Below are positions 9,188-18,901 of a DNA stretch of 64,000 nt, piece by piece. The DNA is from Gordonia shandongensis DSM 45094 (GTDB taxonomy: Bacteria > Actinomycetota > Actinomycetes > Mycobacteriales > Mycobacteriaceae). How positions within the stretch are numbered: the first letter of the stretch is position 1; every line of letters begins with the position of its first letter. Position numbers and translations under genes: made by a program. Location of the stretch: NCBI RefSeq assembly GCF_000423025.1, contig NZ_AUHE01000008.1:83525-147524 (forward strand), given 5' to 3'. The notes beneath the pieces are model-generated. The model saw only the letters and a program-made list of their open reading frames with translations. It searched no databases and was not told the DNA's origin.

Positions 9188-9235
9188 ACCGCCGCCCCGA
9201 GACCCGGCACCTCCGGCGAACGCGTGCCGCCCGAC

Positions 9236-9241
9236 TACCAT
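9236..9241 (+). promoter_or_regulatory. Leaderless -10 box of cobD
   Basis: TACCAT ends 6 nt before the GTG at 9248, so transcription would begin at or next to the start codon. No ribosome site is present. Confidence 0.5.
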
Positions 9242-9247
9242 CACGGC

Positions 9248-10156
9248 GTGCGGACGAACACAGCTGAAGCGATCGGCCTCGCAGCCGGCGCCGCGGCCGA
9301 CGCGGTCCTCGGAGACCCCCGACGCGGTCACCCGGTGGCCGCGTTCGGCAGCGCCGTCACCGCCGCGGAACGACGGATGTACGCCGACGACCGCGCCGTG
9401 GGCGTCGCGTTCACCGCCGGATGGGTCGGTGCGGCGACCCTGACCGGTGCACTGCTGGCGCGAGCGGGCACGCTCGGGACCGCCGCCGCCGCATTCAGCT
9501 CACTGGGCGGGACCTCCCTGTGCCGCATCGGCGACCAGATCGCCGACGCCCTCGACGCCGACGAGATCGACGAGGCCCGACGTCTCGTCTCGGGCCTGGT
9601 CGGCCGCGATCCGTCGCTGCTCGACGAGTCCGGGATCTGCCGGGCCGCGGTGGAGTCGATCGCCGAGAACACCTCCGACGCCGCGGTGGGGCCGCTGATC
9701 TTCGCTGCCGCGGCAGGTTCCGCCGGCCTGCTCGGATACCGGGCGATCAACACCCTCGACGCCATGATCGGCTACCGGAACGCGCGGTACCGCGACTTCG
9801 GGTGGGCGGCCGCGCGCATCGACGACGTCGCGAACCTCGTGCCCGCGCGCATCACCGCCCTGGCCGTCGCCGTCGTCACGCGGCGCCCGGCAGCCGTGTG
9901 GCGGGCCGTCCGTGACGACGCGGGCGCCCACCCGAGCCCCAATGCGGGGGTGGTGGAGGCGGCGTTCGCCGGTGCCCTCGACATCGAGCTCGGCGGTCGC
10001 ACCGTCTACTCCCACGGCGTCGAAGACAGACCGACCCTCGGCAGCGGGCGACCCCCGAATCCCGCGGACCTGCGGGCGGCCGTGCGACTGTCGCGTCGAG
10101 TTCAGCGCGTCGTGGCGGCGATCGCCGTCGTCATCCGGTGGCGCATTCGCCGCTGA
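9248..10156 (+). CDS. cobD: Cobalamin biosynthesis protein CobD/CbiB (adenosylcobinamide-phosphate synthase)
   Basis: Integral membrane protein that attaches the aminopropanol (phosphate) arm to adenosylcobyric acid. The 302-residue product shows the family segments GLAAGAAADAVLGDPRRGHPVAAFG at the N-terminus (LGDP and HPV are typical), AVESIAENTSDAAVGPLIF, GYRAINTLDAMIGYRNARYRDFGWAAARIDDVANLVPARI and a C-terminal hydrophobic helix. The frame is open from 9119, but the GTG at 9248 gives the proper N-terminus and has a leaderless promoter. Its expected partner CobC (12.4 kb) makes the aminopropanol phosphate. Part of the split cobalamin set in this window. Confidence 0.93.
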   Translation: MRTNTAEAIGLAAGAAADAVLGDPRRGHPVAAFGSAVTAAERRMYADDRAVGVAFTAGWVGAATLTGALLARAGTLGTAAAAFSSLGGTSLCRIGDQIADALDADEIDEARRLVSGLVGRDPSLLDESGICRAAVESIAENTSDAAVGPLIFAAAAGSAGLLGYRAINTLDAMIGYRNARYRDFGWAAARIDDVANLVPARITALAVAVVTRRPAAVWRAVRDDAGAHPSPNAGVVEAAFAGALDIELGGRTVYSHGVEDRPTLGSGRPPNPADLRAAVRLSRRVQRVVAAIAVVIRWRIRR

Positions 10157-10172
10157 CGCAACCGCCGCCCGA

Positions 10173-11159
10173 TCACTTGCCGTAGCGACGCGCCAACTTG
10201 GCCTTCACATCACCGGCCGCATCCGCGTCGGCGGCGGCACCCGCACCGATCTCCGCAGAATCCTTGGCGTGCATGTCGTTGCCGGTGAAGACGCCGGCCC
10301 CGCGCAACTGCGCGCGAATGCGGTCGCGTTCCGCGCGACGCTCCGTGGCAGTCGTCTCCTCGGCGGGCTCCGGACCGTCACCGGGCGAACCGGCGGCGAT
10401 CGCCTCCGCGTTCTGCTTCTTGGCCAGGCGGCGGGCCTTCACCTCGGAGTAGATGAAGTAGCCGGCCCCGAGCGGCGCCATGATGCCGAACGCCAGCCAC
10501 TGCAGCCCGTAGGAGAGGTACGGCCCCGACTCGAGCTGGGGGAGCGGAATCGACCCGAGCGACCCCGGCTGATCGTCCGAGATCTGCAGGTAGAAACCCT
10601 CGTTCCGGAACCCGGTGAGGGGCGCCAACTCGCGGGTGTCGACGGTGTACGCCGTCAACTCGCCGCCGTCGTCGCGGGGTTTCTTGCCGGCGCTGGTCGA
10701 CTCGGTCTTCCGGAGACGGGAGACCACCGAGACCTCCCCCTCGGGGGCCGGAGGGACGCTGACCTCGTTGTTCTCGCCGAGCGGGAGGAAACCGCGGTCG
10801 ATGAAGACGACGCGGTCGGTTCCGGCGACGGCGAACGGCGTCACCACCTCCACGGCGGGGCGGCCCTCGGCATGGCGCAGACGGATGACGACCTGCTTGT
10901 CGTTGAGGAAATGCCCGCGCATCGACACCAGACGCCACTCGTTGTCGGCGTCGAAGGCTCGACCTCCGGGCTGCAGTTCGGCGAGCGGCACCGGATCGGT
11001 GGACGTCGCGGTTCGGATCAGATCGTTGCGGTGCTCAGTGGCCGTGTTCTTGCCCAGCTGCCACGGCGCGAGGACGGTGAAGCACGCTGCGGCGAACGTG
11101 ATCACGAAGATCGCGAGGAGCAGCCACCCGGGGCGCAGGAAGGTCTTGAGCAGTCGCAC
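10173..11159 (-). CDS. SURF1 family protein (cytochrome oxidase biogenesis)
   Basis: A 328-residue membrane protein with the SURF1 layout: one transmembrane helix near the N-terminus (about residues 10-32) followed by the conserved PWQLGK, a large extracytoplasmic domain with GHF and VVFIDRGFLP, and a second helix near residues 222-243 preceded by YLSYGLQW. SURF1 assists haem a insertion/assembly of aa3 oxidase, whose ctaC, ctaF and ctaE genes are in this window. The C-terminal ~85 residues are a charged cytoplasmic tail rich in Glu, Arg and Ala, characteristic of actinobacterial versions. The start is GTG with a leaderless promoter (TAACCT). It is just downstream of ptpA on the same strand. 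Confidence 0.9.
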   Translation of the reverse strand: MRLLKTFLRPGWLLLAIFVITFAAACFTVLAPWQLGKNTATEHRNDLIRTATSTDPVPLAELQPGGRAFDADNEWRLVSMRGHFLNDKQVVIRLRHAEGRPAVEVVTPFAVAGTDRVVFIDRGFLPLGENNEVSVPPAPEGEVSVVSRLRKTESTSAGKKPRDDGGELTAYTVDTRELAPLTGFRNEGFYLQISDDQPGSLGSIPLPQLESGPYLSYGLQWLAFGIMAPLGAGYFIYSEVKARRLAKKQNAEAIAAGSPGDGPEPAEETTATERRAERDRIRAQLRGAGVFTGNDMHAKDSAEIGAGAAADADAAGDVKAKLARRYGK

Positions 11160-11165
11160 GCCTCC

Positions 11166-11171
11166 AGGTTA
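11166..11171 (-). promoter_or_regulatory. Leaderless -10 box of the SURF1 gene
   Basis: TAACCT on the minus strand, 6 nt before the GTG at 11159, in the 34-bp gap after ptpA. It would let SURF1 be transcribed separately from ptkA-ptpA. Confidence 0.42.
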
Positions 11172-11193
11172 CCGACCTGGCGGCGACCGCCGC

Positions 11194-11679
11194 TCAGGCG
11201 TCGTCGAGTGCCGCGCGCACCCACGCCACGATGCCGGGCACCGCGGCCTCGATCTGCGTCCGGACACCCGCGAAATCGTCCGGCCCGCCGTAGAACGGAT
11301 CCGGGACGTCGGAACCGTCGGCCGCGGGGTCGAAACTGCGCAGGAGCCGCACGCGACTCCCCAGACGTTTGCGCTCCAACTCGGCGACATGTCCGGTGTC
11401 CGCGACGATCAACAGGTCGGCCGAGAGGTGATCGGGGGAGAGCTGGGCTGCCACGTGCCGGTCGGAGTAGCCGTGGGCGAGCAACTCGGTCCGTGCCCGA
11501 TTGTCGGCGGGCTCCCCGATGTGCCACCCGCCGGTGCCGGCGCTGGTGATGCGGACGCGGTCGGCCAGGCCGGCCTCGGCGATCGCATGGCTGACGATCG
11601 ACGCCGCCATCGGCGACCGGCAGATGTTGCCGGAGCAGACGAAGCACACGTGGAGTGTGCGGGACGCATTCTCAGACAC
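11194..11679 (-). CDS. ptpA: Low-molecular-weight protein tyrosine phosphatase
   Basis: A 161-residue phosphatase with the N-terminal P-loop C15-S-G-N-I-C-R21-S (C-X5-R) and the C-terminal general-acid motif DPFYGG (about residue 130). The open frame extends to 11796, but the extension lies inside the upstream gene; GTG 11679 gives the canonical N-terminus. It overlaps the upstream HAD gene by 8 bp, so the two are translationally coupled. In M. tuberculosis the corresponding pair is PtpA with the HAD-fold tyrosine kinase PtkA; the same pairing here suggests the same regulatory relation (inference). There is no signal sequence. Confidence 0.93.
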   Translation of the reverse strand: MSENASRTLHVCFVCSGNICRSPMAASIVSHAIAEAGLADRVRITSAGTGGWHIGEPADNRARTELLAHGYSDRHVAAQLSPDHLSADLLIVADTGHVAELERKRLGSRVRLLRSFDPAADGSDVPDPFYGGPDDFAGVRTQIEAAVPGIVAWVRAALDDA

Positions 11680-12400
11680 CGAGTTCCTCACGCAGTCGTT
11701 GGACCGAGTCGACGATCCATCTGTCAGGTGCGATCCCGGCGCCGCCGGTGAGTCCGACCGACGACGCGGCGGCCGCCAATTCGCCGGGGAGAGCATATCC
11801 CCATGTCACCGAGACGGTCGGGATCCCATGCTCGGCGGCCCCGACCACATCGTGCGATCGATCGCCGATCATCACCACCGGGGTCGCTGTCGGATCCAAC
11901 TGTAGTACCTCCAGGGCGTGCCCGACCACGTCTGCTTTCGTCGGGCGTGTGCCGTTCTCGCCGGCGCCGGCGACAAACCGGAAATACGGGGTGAGACCGA
12001 AATGGTCGACGATGGTGCGTGCGATCCGCTGATTCTTGCTCGTGGCGATCGCCATCGTCCGGCCGGACGCGGCCAGATCGCGCAGGAGTTCGGTCATCTG
12101 GTCGTAGACGCGGTTCTCCCGCCAGCCGACGACGTCGTAGCGTTCGCGGTATGCGGCGATCGCCGCGGCGACGCGGTCGTCACCGAGGCCCCGTGCGTGG
12201 AGTGAGTCGGCCAGTGGAGGTCCGACGATCGTCCGCAGGAAGTCGTCGTCGGCGCGGGGTTCGCCGATGGCGTCCAACGCATGGTTGAACGATCGGGTGA
12301 TGCCGTCGTAACTGTCGGTGACGGTGCCGTCGAGGTCCACCAGGAGCGCGGTGCCGGGATCGGCGATGAAGTCCAACGGGCTGCGGGTCACGCCGTCCAT
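11672..12400 (-). CDS. ptkA: HAD-superfamily protein, PtkA/phosphoglycolate phosphatase-like
   Basis: A 242-residue HAD protein: motif I DLDGTVTDS (D22, D24), a helical cap insertion after it, motif II ATSKNQ, and motif III/IV VMIGDRSHDVVGA. Sequence alone fits a phosphoglycolate phosphatase-type hydrolase. Position directly before ptpA, with an 8-bp overlap, matches M. tuberculosis ptkA (Rv2232), reported to be a protein tyrosine kinase with a HAD fold; the symbol rests on this synteny. The start at 12400 is 23 bp from the divergent cobC start, so the two genes share a very short promoter region. Confidence 0.8.
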   Translation of the reverse strand: MDGVTRSPLDFIADPGTALLVDLDGTVTDSYDGITRSFNHALDAIGEPRADDDFLRTIVGPPLADSLHARGLGDDRVAAAIAAYRERYDVVGWRENRVYDQMTELLRDLAASGRTMAIATSKNQRIARTIVDHFGLTPYFRFVAGAGENGTRPTKADVVGHALEVLQLDPTATPVVMIGDRSHDVVGAAEHGIPTVSVTWGYALPGELAAAASSVGLTGGAGIAPDRWIVDSVQRLREELGV

Positions 12401-12408
12401 GGTGCCCG

Positions 12409-12414
12409 TAGGCT
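12409..12414 (+). promoter_or_regulatory. Candidate -10 box of cobC
   Basis: TAGGCT lies 9 nt before the ATG at 12424, in the 23-bp gap to the divergent HAD gene. The spacing is slightly long for a leaderless start. Confidence 0.35.
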
Positions 12415-12423
12415 CTGCAGACC

Positions 12424-13734
12424 ATGAATTCGGGCCAGACGGGGAGTTCGGGGCAGACAGGGAGTTCGGGGCAGACAGGGAATACGGGCCAGACAGGGAG
12501 TTCGGGTGCCGCGCTGTTCGACCCGAACCGACACGGGGACGAGGACGCCGCCCCCGGTGCCCTCGACTTCGCCGTGAACGTCCGCCCCGGACCCCCGGAC
12601 TTCCTGCGGGAGATCCTCCGTGCCGGCATCGACGACCTCGCGGCGTACCCGCGACGCGACGACGTCGCAGGCGCGGTCCACGCGATCGCCGACCGACACG
12701 GGTGCACCGCCGACGAGGTCGTGCTCCTCGCCGGGGCCGCCGAGGGATTCGAGCTGCTCACCAGGCTCGGCGCCCGGCACGCCGCGCTGATCGCACCGTC
12801 GTTCACCGAACCCGAGCGGGTGCTCGCAGCCGCCGGAACGCGGATCACCTCGGTGATCCTTCCGCCTCCGTGGCGGCTGGCCACGGAAGCGACCCCCGAC
12901 ACGGAAGCGACCCCCGACACGGAAGCGACCCCCGACACGGCAGCGATCCCCGACACGGCAGCGATCCCCGAAGACGCCGACCTGGTCGTGATCGGCAACC
13001 CCACCAATCCGACCTCCGTCCTGCACCCGCGAGAGGCGATCGAGCGGTTGCGTCGTCCCGGTCGGATCATCGTCGTCGACGAGGCGTTCGCGGACGTGAC
13101 GCGCGGCGCCGACGGACGAACCGAGCCCGAATCCCTGGCGGGGGCGGGGCATCACGACGTGATCGTGATCCGCTCGGTCACCAAGACGTTCGCGCTCGCC
13201 GGTCTGCGCGCCGGATACCTCATCGCGCATCCGGATGTGATCGCGCGGCTCACCGGGCCCCGACGCCACTGGCCGCTGGGCACCCTCGCCGTGCGTGCGC
13301 TGACCGCCTGCCTCGGGCCCACGGGCGCCCGGTACGCGGCCGACCAGGCCGCCGTCGTGGCGGCGGACCGCGCCCACCTCGTCGCGGGGCTCGCAGCGGT
13401 GGGGTTGCGGCCCGCGGCGGAGCCGGAGGCGTCGTACGTCCTGGTGGAGGCGCCGGGCGGACTGGCCGTGAAAGCCGCCCTCGCGCAACGCGGGATCTCG
13501 GTGCGCAGTTGCGCGAATTTCGCCGGTCTGGGGCCCGATCACCTGCGCTTCGCCGTCCGCGACCGGGCGTGCACCGATGTGCTGATCACCGCACTGGGCG
13601 AGGTGCTGGACGACGTGCCGCCCGACGTGCCCGCCCCGTCGGGCGGTCGCAGCGGGCAGACTGGTCGAGACCGCGAGTCTGCAGACCGCAGTTCATTCAG
13701 ATCGACGACCGAACGAGGAGCTGAGCATCGATGA
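12424..13734 (+). CDS. cobC: Threonine-phosphate decarboxylase-like aminotransferase (CobC)
   Basis: PLP enzyme of the HisC/CobC aminotransferase family, expected to make aminopropanol phosphate for cobalamin. The core has AAEGFELL, IGNPTNPTS, VVDEAFAD and the PLP lysine in RSVTKTFALAGLRAGY (K254). The 436-residue length exceeds the family norm because of low-complexity additions: an N-terminal run of four SGQTGS-like hexapeptides, an inserted run of five hexapeptides (TEATPD/TAAIPD) around residues 154-183, and a ~45-residue polar tail that again contains SGQTG. All correspond to short DNA repeats. The stop overlaps the Nif3 start (ATGA). HisC-like activity cannot be excluded, but synteny with Rv2231c and nearby cobD support CobC. 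Confidence 0.86.
   Translation: MNSGQTGSSGQTGSSGQTGNTGQTGSSGAALFDPNRHGDEDAAPGALDFAVNVRPGPPDFLREILRAGIDDLAAYPRRDDVAGAVHAIADRHGCTADEVVLLAGAAEGFELLTRLGARHAALIAPSFTEPERVLAAAGTRITSVILPPPWRLATEATPDTEATPDTEATPDTAAIPDTAAIPEDADLVVIGNPTNPTSVLHPREAIERLRRPGRIIVVDEAFADVTRGADGRTEPESLAGAGHHDVIVIRSVTKTFALAGLRAGYLIAHPDVIARLTGPRRHWPLGTLAVRALTACLGPTGARYAADQAAVVAADRAHLVAGLAAVGLRPAAEPEASYVLVEAPGGLAVKAALAQRGISVRSCANFAGLGPDHLRFAVRDRACTDVLITALGEVLDDVPPDVPAPSGGRSGQTGRDRESADRSSFRSTTERGAEHR
12427..12498 (+). repeat. Four 18-bp tandem repeats at the 5' end of cobC
   Basis: Four in-frame copies of AGTTCGGGGCAGACAGGG (first and last degenerate), starting at codon 2 and encoding N/S-S/T-G-Q-T-G hexapeptides. The two middle copies are identical. 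The coding strand carries G-runs of 3-4 separated by 5-6 nt. Confidence 0.93.
12883..12972 (+). repeat. Five 18-bp tandem repeats inside cobC
   Basis: Three copies of ACGGAAGCGACCCCCGAC followed by two of ACGGCAGCGATCCCCGA(C/A), all in frame (TEATPD x3, TAAIPD/E x2). They sit just before the VVIGNPTNPT strand, where other family members have a short loop. Confidence 0.93.
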
Positions 13735-14861
13735 GCCCAACGCTGGGTGACGTCACGGCCGAACTCGACCGGGTGTATCCACCCGCTCTCGCCGAACCGT
13801 GGGACGCGGTCGGTCTGGTGTGCGGCGACCCGGACGAATCCGTCCGTCGCGTCCTCACCTGCGTCGACGTCACCGACGCCGTGGTCGACGAGGCGCTGCG
13901 GATCGATGCCGGGCTCATCGTCGCGCACCATCCCCTGCTGATGCGCGGAGTGACGTCGGTGAGCGCCGACACCGCCAAGGGGCGGCTGATCCACCGGCTG
14001 ATCCGCGGCGGCTGCGCCCTGTTCTCGGCACACACGAACGCCGACAAGGCGCGCCGCGGCGTCTCGGACGCCCTGGCCGATCTGCTCGGGGTCACCGACA
14101 CCGTCCCGCTGGCACCCGAACCGGTCGCGCCGCTCGACAAATGGGTCGTGATGGTGCCCGAGGCGAACACCGAACAGGTCAGCGAAGCGATGTTCGGCGC
14201 GGGTGCGGGTTCGCTCGGCGACTACCGCGACTGCCTGTGGAGCGTCGTCGGGACCGGACAGTTCCTGCCCGTCGACGGTGCGGCGCCCGCACTCGGCGCC
14301 GTCGGCGATCTGACCCGCGTCGACGAGGCCCGCCTCGAACTGGTGGCGCCCCGCCGGCGTCGCGCCGCCGTCCTCGCAGCCCTGCGCGGGGCGCACCCGT
14401 ACGAGGAACCGGCCTTCGACGTGTTCGAGCAGGCGGCGATCGACGGTGACGTCGGCCTCGGACGCGTCGGACGACTGCCGGCGGCGATGACGTTGGCGGA
14501 GTTCGTCGACCACGCCGACGCGATGCTGCCGCGGGCCCCCTGGCCGATCCGCGCCGCCGGCGACCCCGACGGCGTGATCGAGACGGTCGCGGTGTGCGGC
14601 GGGGCGGGGGACTCGATGATCGACGCCGCGACCGCGGCGGGCGCCGACGTGTACCTGACCGGCGATCTGCGGCACCACGTGGTCGACGAGTCGCGGCGCG
14701 CCGGAGCACCCGCACTCGTCGACGCCGGCCACTGGACCACGGAGTTTCCGTGGTGCGTGACCGCAGCCGCCGTGGTGGAGAGCCTCGGCTGCCGTGCCGA
14801 GGTGTTCAGCGAACCGACAGACCCCTTCACGGTGGTCGCCCGACGAGAGGAGAACCGATGA
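13731..14861 (+). CDS. Nif3-like dinuclear metal centre protein
   Basis: A 376-residue member of the Nif3/YbgI (DUF34) family. Metal-site residues are visible: VAHHPLLMRG (about residues 65-74), SAHTNAD, and near the C-terminus GDLRHHVVDE and DAGHWTTEF. The middle has the inserted domain found in the longer bacterial form (GAHPYEEPAFDV). The family binds two metal ions in a hexamer; its biochemical role is unsettled and some databases name it GTP cyclohydrolase 1 type 2. Start and stop overlap the neighbouring genes as ATGA, so cobC, this gene, the zinc ribbon gene and the phosphatase form one tightly coupled operon. Confidence 0.93.
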   Translation: MSPTLGDVTAELDRVYPPALAEPWDAVGLVCGDPDESVRRVLTCVDVTDAVVDEALRIDAGLIVAHHPLLMRGVTSVSADTAKGRLIHRLIRGGCALFSAHTNADKARRGVSDALADLLGVTDTVPLAPEPVAPLDKWVVMVPEANTEQVSEAMFGAGAGSLGDYRDCLWSVVGTGQFLPVDGAAPALGAVGDLTRVDEARLELVAPRRRRAAVLAALRGAHPYEEPAFDVFEQAAIDGDVGLGRVGRLPAAMTLAEFVDHADAMLPRAPWPIRAAGDPDGVIETVAVCGGAGDSMIDAATAAGADVYLTGDLRHHVVDESRRAGAPALVDAGHWTTEFPWCVTAAAVVESLGCRAEVFSEPTDPFTVVARREENR

Positions 14862-15601
14862 AGGCTCCGAACGCAGAGCAGCGCCGCCTGCTCGACCTGG
14901 CGGGGCTCGACGCCGACCTGGCGAAGGCCCGGCATCAGCGCAAGAACCTTCCCGAAGACGCCGAACTCGGCACACTCGCGACCCGCCTGGCGCAGATCCG
15001 CGACGACCGTGCGGCGGCGCAGGCGGCGGCCGACACCCTCGCCGACGAGTATGCGCGGGTGGAGACCGAACTCACCGGGACGACCGATCACCTCGCACGC
15101 GACCGCGAACAGATCGAATCGGGGATCGTGAGCCACAAGGCGCTGACCGAACTCCAGCACGAGGTCACCGGACTCGCCCGCCGCGCCGAAGCGTTGGAGA
15201 CCGAACTGCTCGAGGTGATGGAACAGCAGGAGGCGACCGCGGCGGAGGCACAGCGCACCGAGGCGGCCTTGATCGAGGCGACCGACCGCGAACTGGAGCT
15301 CGTCGCCGAGCGGGACGCCGCCGCGGCCGCCGTCGAGCGCCGGATCGAGGACCTGACGGCGACCCGGGAGGCGACGGCGGGCGAGATCGGCGACGACCTC
15401 CTCGGCGTCTACCAGCGGTTGCGCGACCAGGGGCGCGTCGGCGCCGGGTTGCTGCGGCAACGGCGGTGCGGGGCGTGCCGGATGGAGATCGACCCGCACA
15501 CGTTGTCCGGGATCGCCGCTGCGGCCGCCGACGACGTCGTCCGATGCGAGGAGTGCGGCGCCGTCATGGTGCGCACCGAGGAGTCGGGACTCCCGAAATG
15601 A
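14858..15601 (+). CDS. Coiled-coil C4 zinc-ribbon protein
   Basis: A 247-residue cytoplasmic protein: about 190 residues of near-continuous Ala/Glu/Arg-rich coiled coil, then a C-terminal zinc ribbon with two cysteine pairs (RCGACRMEID and RCEECGAVM). It corresponds to the Rv2229c family, conserved next to the Nif3 gene in actinobacteria; the function is unknown, though ribbon plus coiled coil suggests nucleic acid or ribosome-related binding (inference). The frame is open upstream to 14594, but the ATG at 14858 overlaps the Nif3 stop as ATGA and gives the conserved N-terminus NAEQRRLLDL. Confidence 0.9.
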   Translation: MKAPNAEQRRLLDLAGLDADLAKARHQRKNLPEDAELGTLATRLAQIRDDRAAAQAAADTLADEYARVETELTGTTDHLARDREQIESGIVSHKALTELQHEVTGLARRAEALETELLEVMEQQEATAAEAQRTEAALIEATDRELELVAERDAAAAAVERRIEDLTATREATAGEIGDDLLGVYQRLRDQGRVGAGLLRQRRCGACRMEIDPHTLSGIAAAAADDVVRCEECGAVMVRTEESGLPK

Positions 15602-16272
15602 GTGACGGCCCCCGCCGCGGCCCGACCTGGCAGGGTCGAATGAGCACGCCGACGCGCATCGTCCTGCTCCGACACGGCCAGACTCCGCTGTCGGTGGACC
15701 GGCGGTACTCCGGTCACGGCGACCCCGCGCTGACAGACCTCGGTCGGCGTCAGGCGCAGCGCGCCGCCGAGCGGATCGCGACCGGAGCCTTCGGGTCGAT
15801 CGACGCGGTGCTGTCGTCGCCGCTGACGCGGACCGTCGAGACCGCGACGGCCGCGGCGTCGGCCCTGAGTCTCGACGTCGAGACCCACGGCGGACTCATC
15901 GAAACCGACTTCGGCGCCTGGGAGGGATTGACCTTCGGCGACGCCGCGCGGCGTGACCCCGATCTGCACGCCCGGTGGCTCTCGGACATCGACGTGGCCG
16001 CGCCGGGCGGCGAGAGCTTCGCGGCGGTCGGCGATCGGGTCGCCGCGGCCCGCGCCGACCTGGTGGGGCGGTTCGCCGGCCGGACCGTGCTGGCGGTCTC
16101 GCACGTGACGCCGATCAAATCGATGCTGCGGGACGCTCTGGGCGTCGGCCCGGAGCTGCTGTTCCGACTGCACCTGGATCTGGCGTCGGTCTCGGTGGTC
16201 GAGTTCTACCCCGACGGGGGAGCCGTGGTGCGTCTGGTGAACGACACCGCGCACTGGTCCGAAGACCGCTGA
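15598..16272 (+). CDS. Histidine phosphatase (acid phosphatase domain without its RNase H partner)
   Basis: A 224-residue histidine phosphatase: catalytic LLRHGQT near residue 25, GAWEGLTF, GGESF, and the second histidine in AVSHVTPIK. Comparable CobC-type phosphatases may remove phosphate from alpha-ribazole phosphate. In M. tuberculosis the syntenic gene (Rv2228c) fuses an N-terminal RNase HI domain to this phosphatase. Here the RNase H part is absent: the start ATG overlaps the zinc ribbon stop (ATGA), and only a short linker-like N-terminus (GPRRGPTWQGR) precedes the phosphatase. The upstream sequence in this frame is shadow of the zinc ribbon gene with no RNase H motifs. Confidence 0.88.
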   Translation: MSDGPRRGPTWQGRMSTPTRIVLLRHGQTPLSVDRRYSGHGDPALTDLGRRQAQRAAERIATGAFGSIDAVLSSPLTRTVETATAAASALSLDVETHGGLIETDFGAWEGLTFGDAARRDPDLHARWLSDIDVAAPGGESFAAVGDRVAAARADLVGRFAGRTVLAVSHVTPIKSMLRDALGVGPELLFRLHLDLASVSVVEFYPDGGAVVRLVNDTAHWSEDR

Positions 16273-16305
16273 GAGCACATGTCGCGCGGCCCCGTGCCGA
16301 GCGGC

Positions 16306-16311
16306 TACTGT
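16306..16311 (+). promoter_or_regulatory. -10 box of the RNase P RNA gene
   Basis: TACTGT lies 7 nt before the predicted 5' end of rnpB at 16319. There is no convincing -35. Confidence 0.4.
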
Positions 16312-16318
16312 GAACCTC

Positions 16319-16741
<423 letters not shown>

Positions 16742-16770
16742 CCCACCCCGATGCGCATGCAGTCGCCATG

Positions 16771-16795
16771 CTCGGTCCCTGCACCGGGGGCCGAG
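16771..16795 (+). terminator. Possible terminator hairpin after rnpB
   Basis: CTCGGTCCC and GGGGCCGAG form a 9-bp stem with a 7-nt loop about 30 nt after rnpB. There is no T-run, so it would have to act as a U-less hairpin, which is uncertain. Confidence 0.3.
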
Positions 16796-16811
16796 GGCGT
16801 CGGCGATCACG

Positions 16812-18640
<1,829 letters not shown>

Positions 18641-18777
18641 GTGTCTGCCTCATTTCTGCCTCGAGTCCCGCTCGGCGGGTACCCGGGTCGGTGTGGACGT
18701 GTCCGATTGTTCCACCGGTCGCCGCACCCGAGAACCCGCCGACCGGTGGGATTGGTCACATCGGATCGGCCGAGGCC

Positions 18778-18843
18778 GGTCTCGGTGAATGCCGCTGCCG
18801 TTCTCGGCGAAAGCCACTGTCGGTCTCGGCGAGCTCCGCTGTC
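18778..18843. repeat. Three 22-bp tandem repeats between panB and glnA2
   Basis: Three imperfect copies of GGTCTCGGCGAAAGCCACTGTC lie in the shared upstream region of panB (minus) and glnA2 (plus), 46 bp before the glnA2 -10 box. They do not encode a plausible protein. Confidence 0.85.
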
Positions 18844-18889
18844 GGCGACGCGCCCGGCCGGGTGTAACACGTGCGTAACCGCCGCCATC

Positions 18890-18895
18890 TAAGGT
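18890..18895 (+). promoter_or_regulatory. Leaderless -10 box of glnA2
   Basis: TAAGGT ends 6 nt before the ATG at 18902. No ribosome site is present. Confidence 0.5.
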
Positions 18896-18901
18896 TCGGG
18901 T

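Noticed and set aside
9175..9247. Cobalamin riboswitch upstream of cobD
   Set aside because: Only 73 bp separate the divergent starts, and cobD appears leaderless; no B12-box sequence is seen.
12427..12972. CRISPR-like repeats
   Set aside because: Units are contiguous without spacers, 18 bp and in frame with cobC; no cas genes are present.
12388..13542. 384-residue ORF antisense to cobC
   Set aside because: Shadow frame whose repeats mirror the cobC repeat arrays.
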